From the NCBI GenBank assembly GCA_028702395.1, contig JAQVOV010000007.1, positions 12,342 to 27,587 on the forward strand: a DNA stretch of 15,246 bases, given 5' to 3'. Under the pieces are notes generated by a model. It ran no database searches. It was not told where the DNA came from and saw only the letters and a list, made by a program, of their open reading frames with translations. Source of the stretch: Candidatus Omnitrophota bacterium (GTDB lineage: Bacteria; Omnitrophota; Gorgyraeia; JABMRN01). The translations under genes were made by a program, and so were the position numbers. Shown piece by piece: positions 14,302-15,246 of this stretch (position 1 is its first letter; every line of letters starts with the position of its first letter).

Positions 14302-14530
14302 GTCATGAGTACTGTGCCAATGTGTCGTGAGTCTATGCGTCGTGAGTCATGAGTCTGCTGTGGAAAACCGGTTTTTAGACGCGTGCTTAGAGCTTAAGGA
14401 ACGTCCTGAAAGAGTGCACAGAAGATAGAGACCAGAACGGTCTATGCCCGGTTATCGTTAAATCAATTTTATAATCTCATTTTAGGACGCTCCACTAGCG
14501 CGTAGCTCTCTGCGCGCAGCTCGTAGCTCA
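14302..14530. repeat. GAGTCAT heptamers, TCTGCTGTG box, AGAACGG core and GCTCG array (module 2)
   Basis: The order copies module 1: GTCATGA/GTCGTGA words (14302-14357), TCTGCTGTG (14354-14362), core AGAACGGTCTATGCCCGGTT with TTAAATCAATTTT (14434-14470), and TAGCGCG/TAGCTCT/AGCTCGT words (14496-14530). The core is enclosed by a 14-base imperfect inverted repeat (GGAACGTCCTGAAA near 14399, TTTTAGGACGCTCC at 14481-14494; 12 of 14 match). Confidence 0.75.
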
Positions 14531-14543
14531 AGTCTCTTTTGCC

Positions 14544-14571
14544 TTGCTTTTTTCACAGTATAGTTTATAAT
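14544..14571 (+). promoter_or_regulatory. Promoter of the second small secreted-protein gene, predicted leaderless
   Basis: TTGCTT (14544-14549) and TATAAT (14566-14571) are 16 bases apart, followed by AAGTTTC and the ATG at 14579. Both hexamers, the spacer length, the CCTTGCTTTTTT context and the distance to the ATG match the promoter at 13913-13940. Confidence 0.72.
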
Positions 14572-14578
14572 AAGTTTC

Positions 14579-14857
14579 ATGAAAAATCTTTTTTTCTGTT
14601 TATTTCTAGCAGTATGTTTTATCTGCTATCCATCTTATTGCATAAGCTCCGAAGAGGACTCTTCTTCTAACGAAGCATACGAAGTATATGTTGAAAGCAA
14701 CGAAGACGAAGACAATCCCGAATTCTCTTCTTCTTCCAATGAAATTGAACAGGGGATCATTGATGATAGGAACAATGAAAACAATGCTGATGAAACCTTT
14801 TTTGATGACGAAGATATAAAGGCTGACGAAGGTTCGCCTTTTGAAGAATCACGATAA
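14579..14857 (+). CDS. Small secreted, strongly acidic protein of unknown function, paralog 2
   Basis: I do not recognise this 92-residue protein. A signal-peptide-like N-terminus (MKNLFFCLFLAVCFICYPSY) is followed by CISSEE, as in the paralog 631 bases upstream. The mature part is rich in Asp, Glu, Ser and Asn; roughly a third of residues are acidic. Motifs shared with paralog 1, in the same order, are NPEFS, E/QQGII, N-N-E-N-N-A against N-E-K-N-A-S, TFF and G-S/T-PFE. Paralog 1 is not notably acidic, so the two have diverged in charge. Secretion is inferred from the N-terminus; a surface, matrix or metal-binding role would be speculation. Confidence 0.75.
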   Translation: MKNLFFCLFLAVCFICYPSYCISSEEDSSSNEAYEVYVESNEDEDNPEFSSSSNEIEQGIIDDRNNENNADETFFDDEDIKADEGSPFEESR

Positions 14858-14861
14858 AGGG

Positions 14862-14972
14862 TTATGTGTCTATGAGTCAGGTGTCATGAGTAATGAGTCC
14901 GCCTGCAGGCGAGACATGTCTGCTGTGGACGACTAGCTTTACGCTACACACAAAGCGACACGAGCTTCGAGC
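14862..14972. repeat. Third, gene-less copy of the repeat module
   Basis: After the second paralog the pattern restarts: GTGTCTATGAGTCAGGTGTC and GAGTAAT words (14864-14896), GTCCGCCTGCAGGCGAGACA (14897-14916), TCTGCTGTG (14919-14927), then weak ACGAGCTTCGAGCTT words near 14960. No AGAACGG core, promoter or gene follows before the palindrome at 15001. Confidence 0.7.
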
Positions 14973-15000
14973 TTTATGAAAGTTCTGAAAGCTTCGGATT

Positions 15001-15028
15001 GTAGGGGCGAAAAATTTTTCGCCCCTAC
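15001..15028. repeat. Perfect 28-base palindrome, GTAGGGGCG arms
   Basis: Outer arms GTAGGGGCG and CGCCCCTAC enclose AAAAATTTTT. Length and arms are the same as the palindrome at 6713-6740; only the ten central bases differ. There is no U tract, so it is not a standard terminator. It lies between the last repeat module and the 3' end of the minus-strand membrane protein gene. Confidence 0.85.
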
Positions 15029-15071
15029 AAAACCATCGTTCAAGACTTTCCTGCCTTTTCCCTTGAAAATC

Positions 15072-15246
15072 CTAATAGGTCATTGGTCCAAAAACGATTT
15101 TATAATAGTTGATGATTTCTTTAGATGCTTTTATCGTAACAATTAAAAGCAAGGCTGATAGGATGATTATAACTATTGCCCATATGATCTTTTTCTTTTT
15201 AGTTAAAAAAGGGGACATAAAAACCAGCACTAAAGCAAGCGGCCCT
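15072..15246 (-). CDS. C-terminal end of an unidentified membrane protein (partial)
   Basis: This open frame enters from the right edge and ends at TAG (15072-15074), about 57 codons. It reads GPLALVLVFMSPFL, then TKKKKIIWAIVIIILSALLL, then a short tail ending FGPMTY. That is the end of one hydrophobic segment, a cluster of four lysines marking the cytoplasmic side, a second transmembrane helix, and about 20 residues of tail. An internal ATG would allow a short stand-alone protein, but the frame is open and hydrophobic upstream of it, so a longer gene is more likely. I do not recognise the family. Confidence 0.6.
   Translation of the reverse strand, partial: GPLALVLVFMSPFLTKKKKIIWAIVIIILSALLLIVTIKASKEIINYYKIVFGPMTY

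Noticed and set aside
13948..14857. Lipoproteins
   Set aside because: The residues before the cysteines (GFCFC, PSYC) do not fit a lipobox, so signal peptidase I or another fate is more likely.
15001..15028. Intrinsic terminator
   Set aside because: The palindrome has no U tract on either strand and matches another copy lying in a leader region.

Overview
The window is AT-rich bacterial DNA carrying a compact block of housekeeping genes, almost all on the minus strand. It most resembles a chromosomal segment of a poorly sampled or uncultivated bacterial lineage. No single gene fixes the phylum. The tsaC/ywlC-ywlE-rpiB order is shared with Firmicutes, the eno-ftsB pair is widespread, and heptanucleotide tandem repeats are best known from cyanobacteria. 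I leave the lineage open; Margulisbacteria-like or Omnitrophota-like groups are guesses only.

Region 1 (1-6800, minus strand) is a purine operon, purB-purC-purM-purD-purE, running into tsaC, a YwlE-type phosphatase and rpiB, the last cut by the window edge. A near-consensus promoter lies at 6772-6800. The last four genes are tightly spaced or overlapping, but three of the purine spacers are filled with GC-rich heptamer repeats. One of these repeats is translated as the C-terminus of PurD.

Region 2 (6801-10100) starts with a 300-base repeat-rich spacer. It continues with a PilZ-domain gene that has its own promoter, and then a second minus-strand unit: purN-eno-ftsB-like-tRNA-fMet, ending at a strong intrinsic terminator.

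Region 3 (10116-13536) is a carbamoyltransferase - SxtJ-like - DUF5989-like module. A four-helix-bundle (S23/IVP family) gene sits between the carbamoyltransferase and the SxtJ-like gene, enclosed by inverted arrays of a GACCAGA-type heptamer. It looks like a self-contained inserted cassette. Gene-less repeats elsewhere in the window share parts of its right flank.

Region 4 (13540-15030) holds two plus-strand paralogous small secreted proteins. Each follows the same ordered set of repeats and an almost identical promoter whose spacing predicts a leaderless mRNA. A third copy of the repeat set follows without a gene. The right edge carries the C-terminal end of an unidentified membrane protein on the minus strand.

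The most unusual feature is the intergenic DNA. It is built from degenerate seven-base words in several families (GAGCTAC, GTTATCT, GACCAGT, GAGTCAT types), commonly as facing inverted arms around a short core, often starting exactly at a stop codon. All calls are by eye from sequence; no database search was run.
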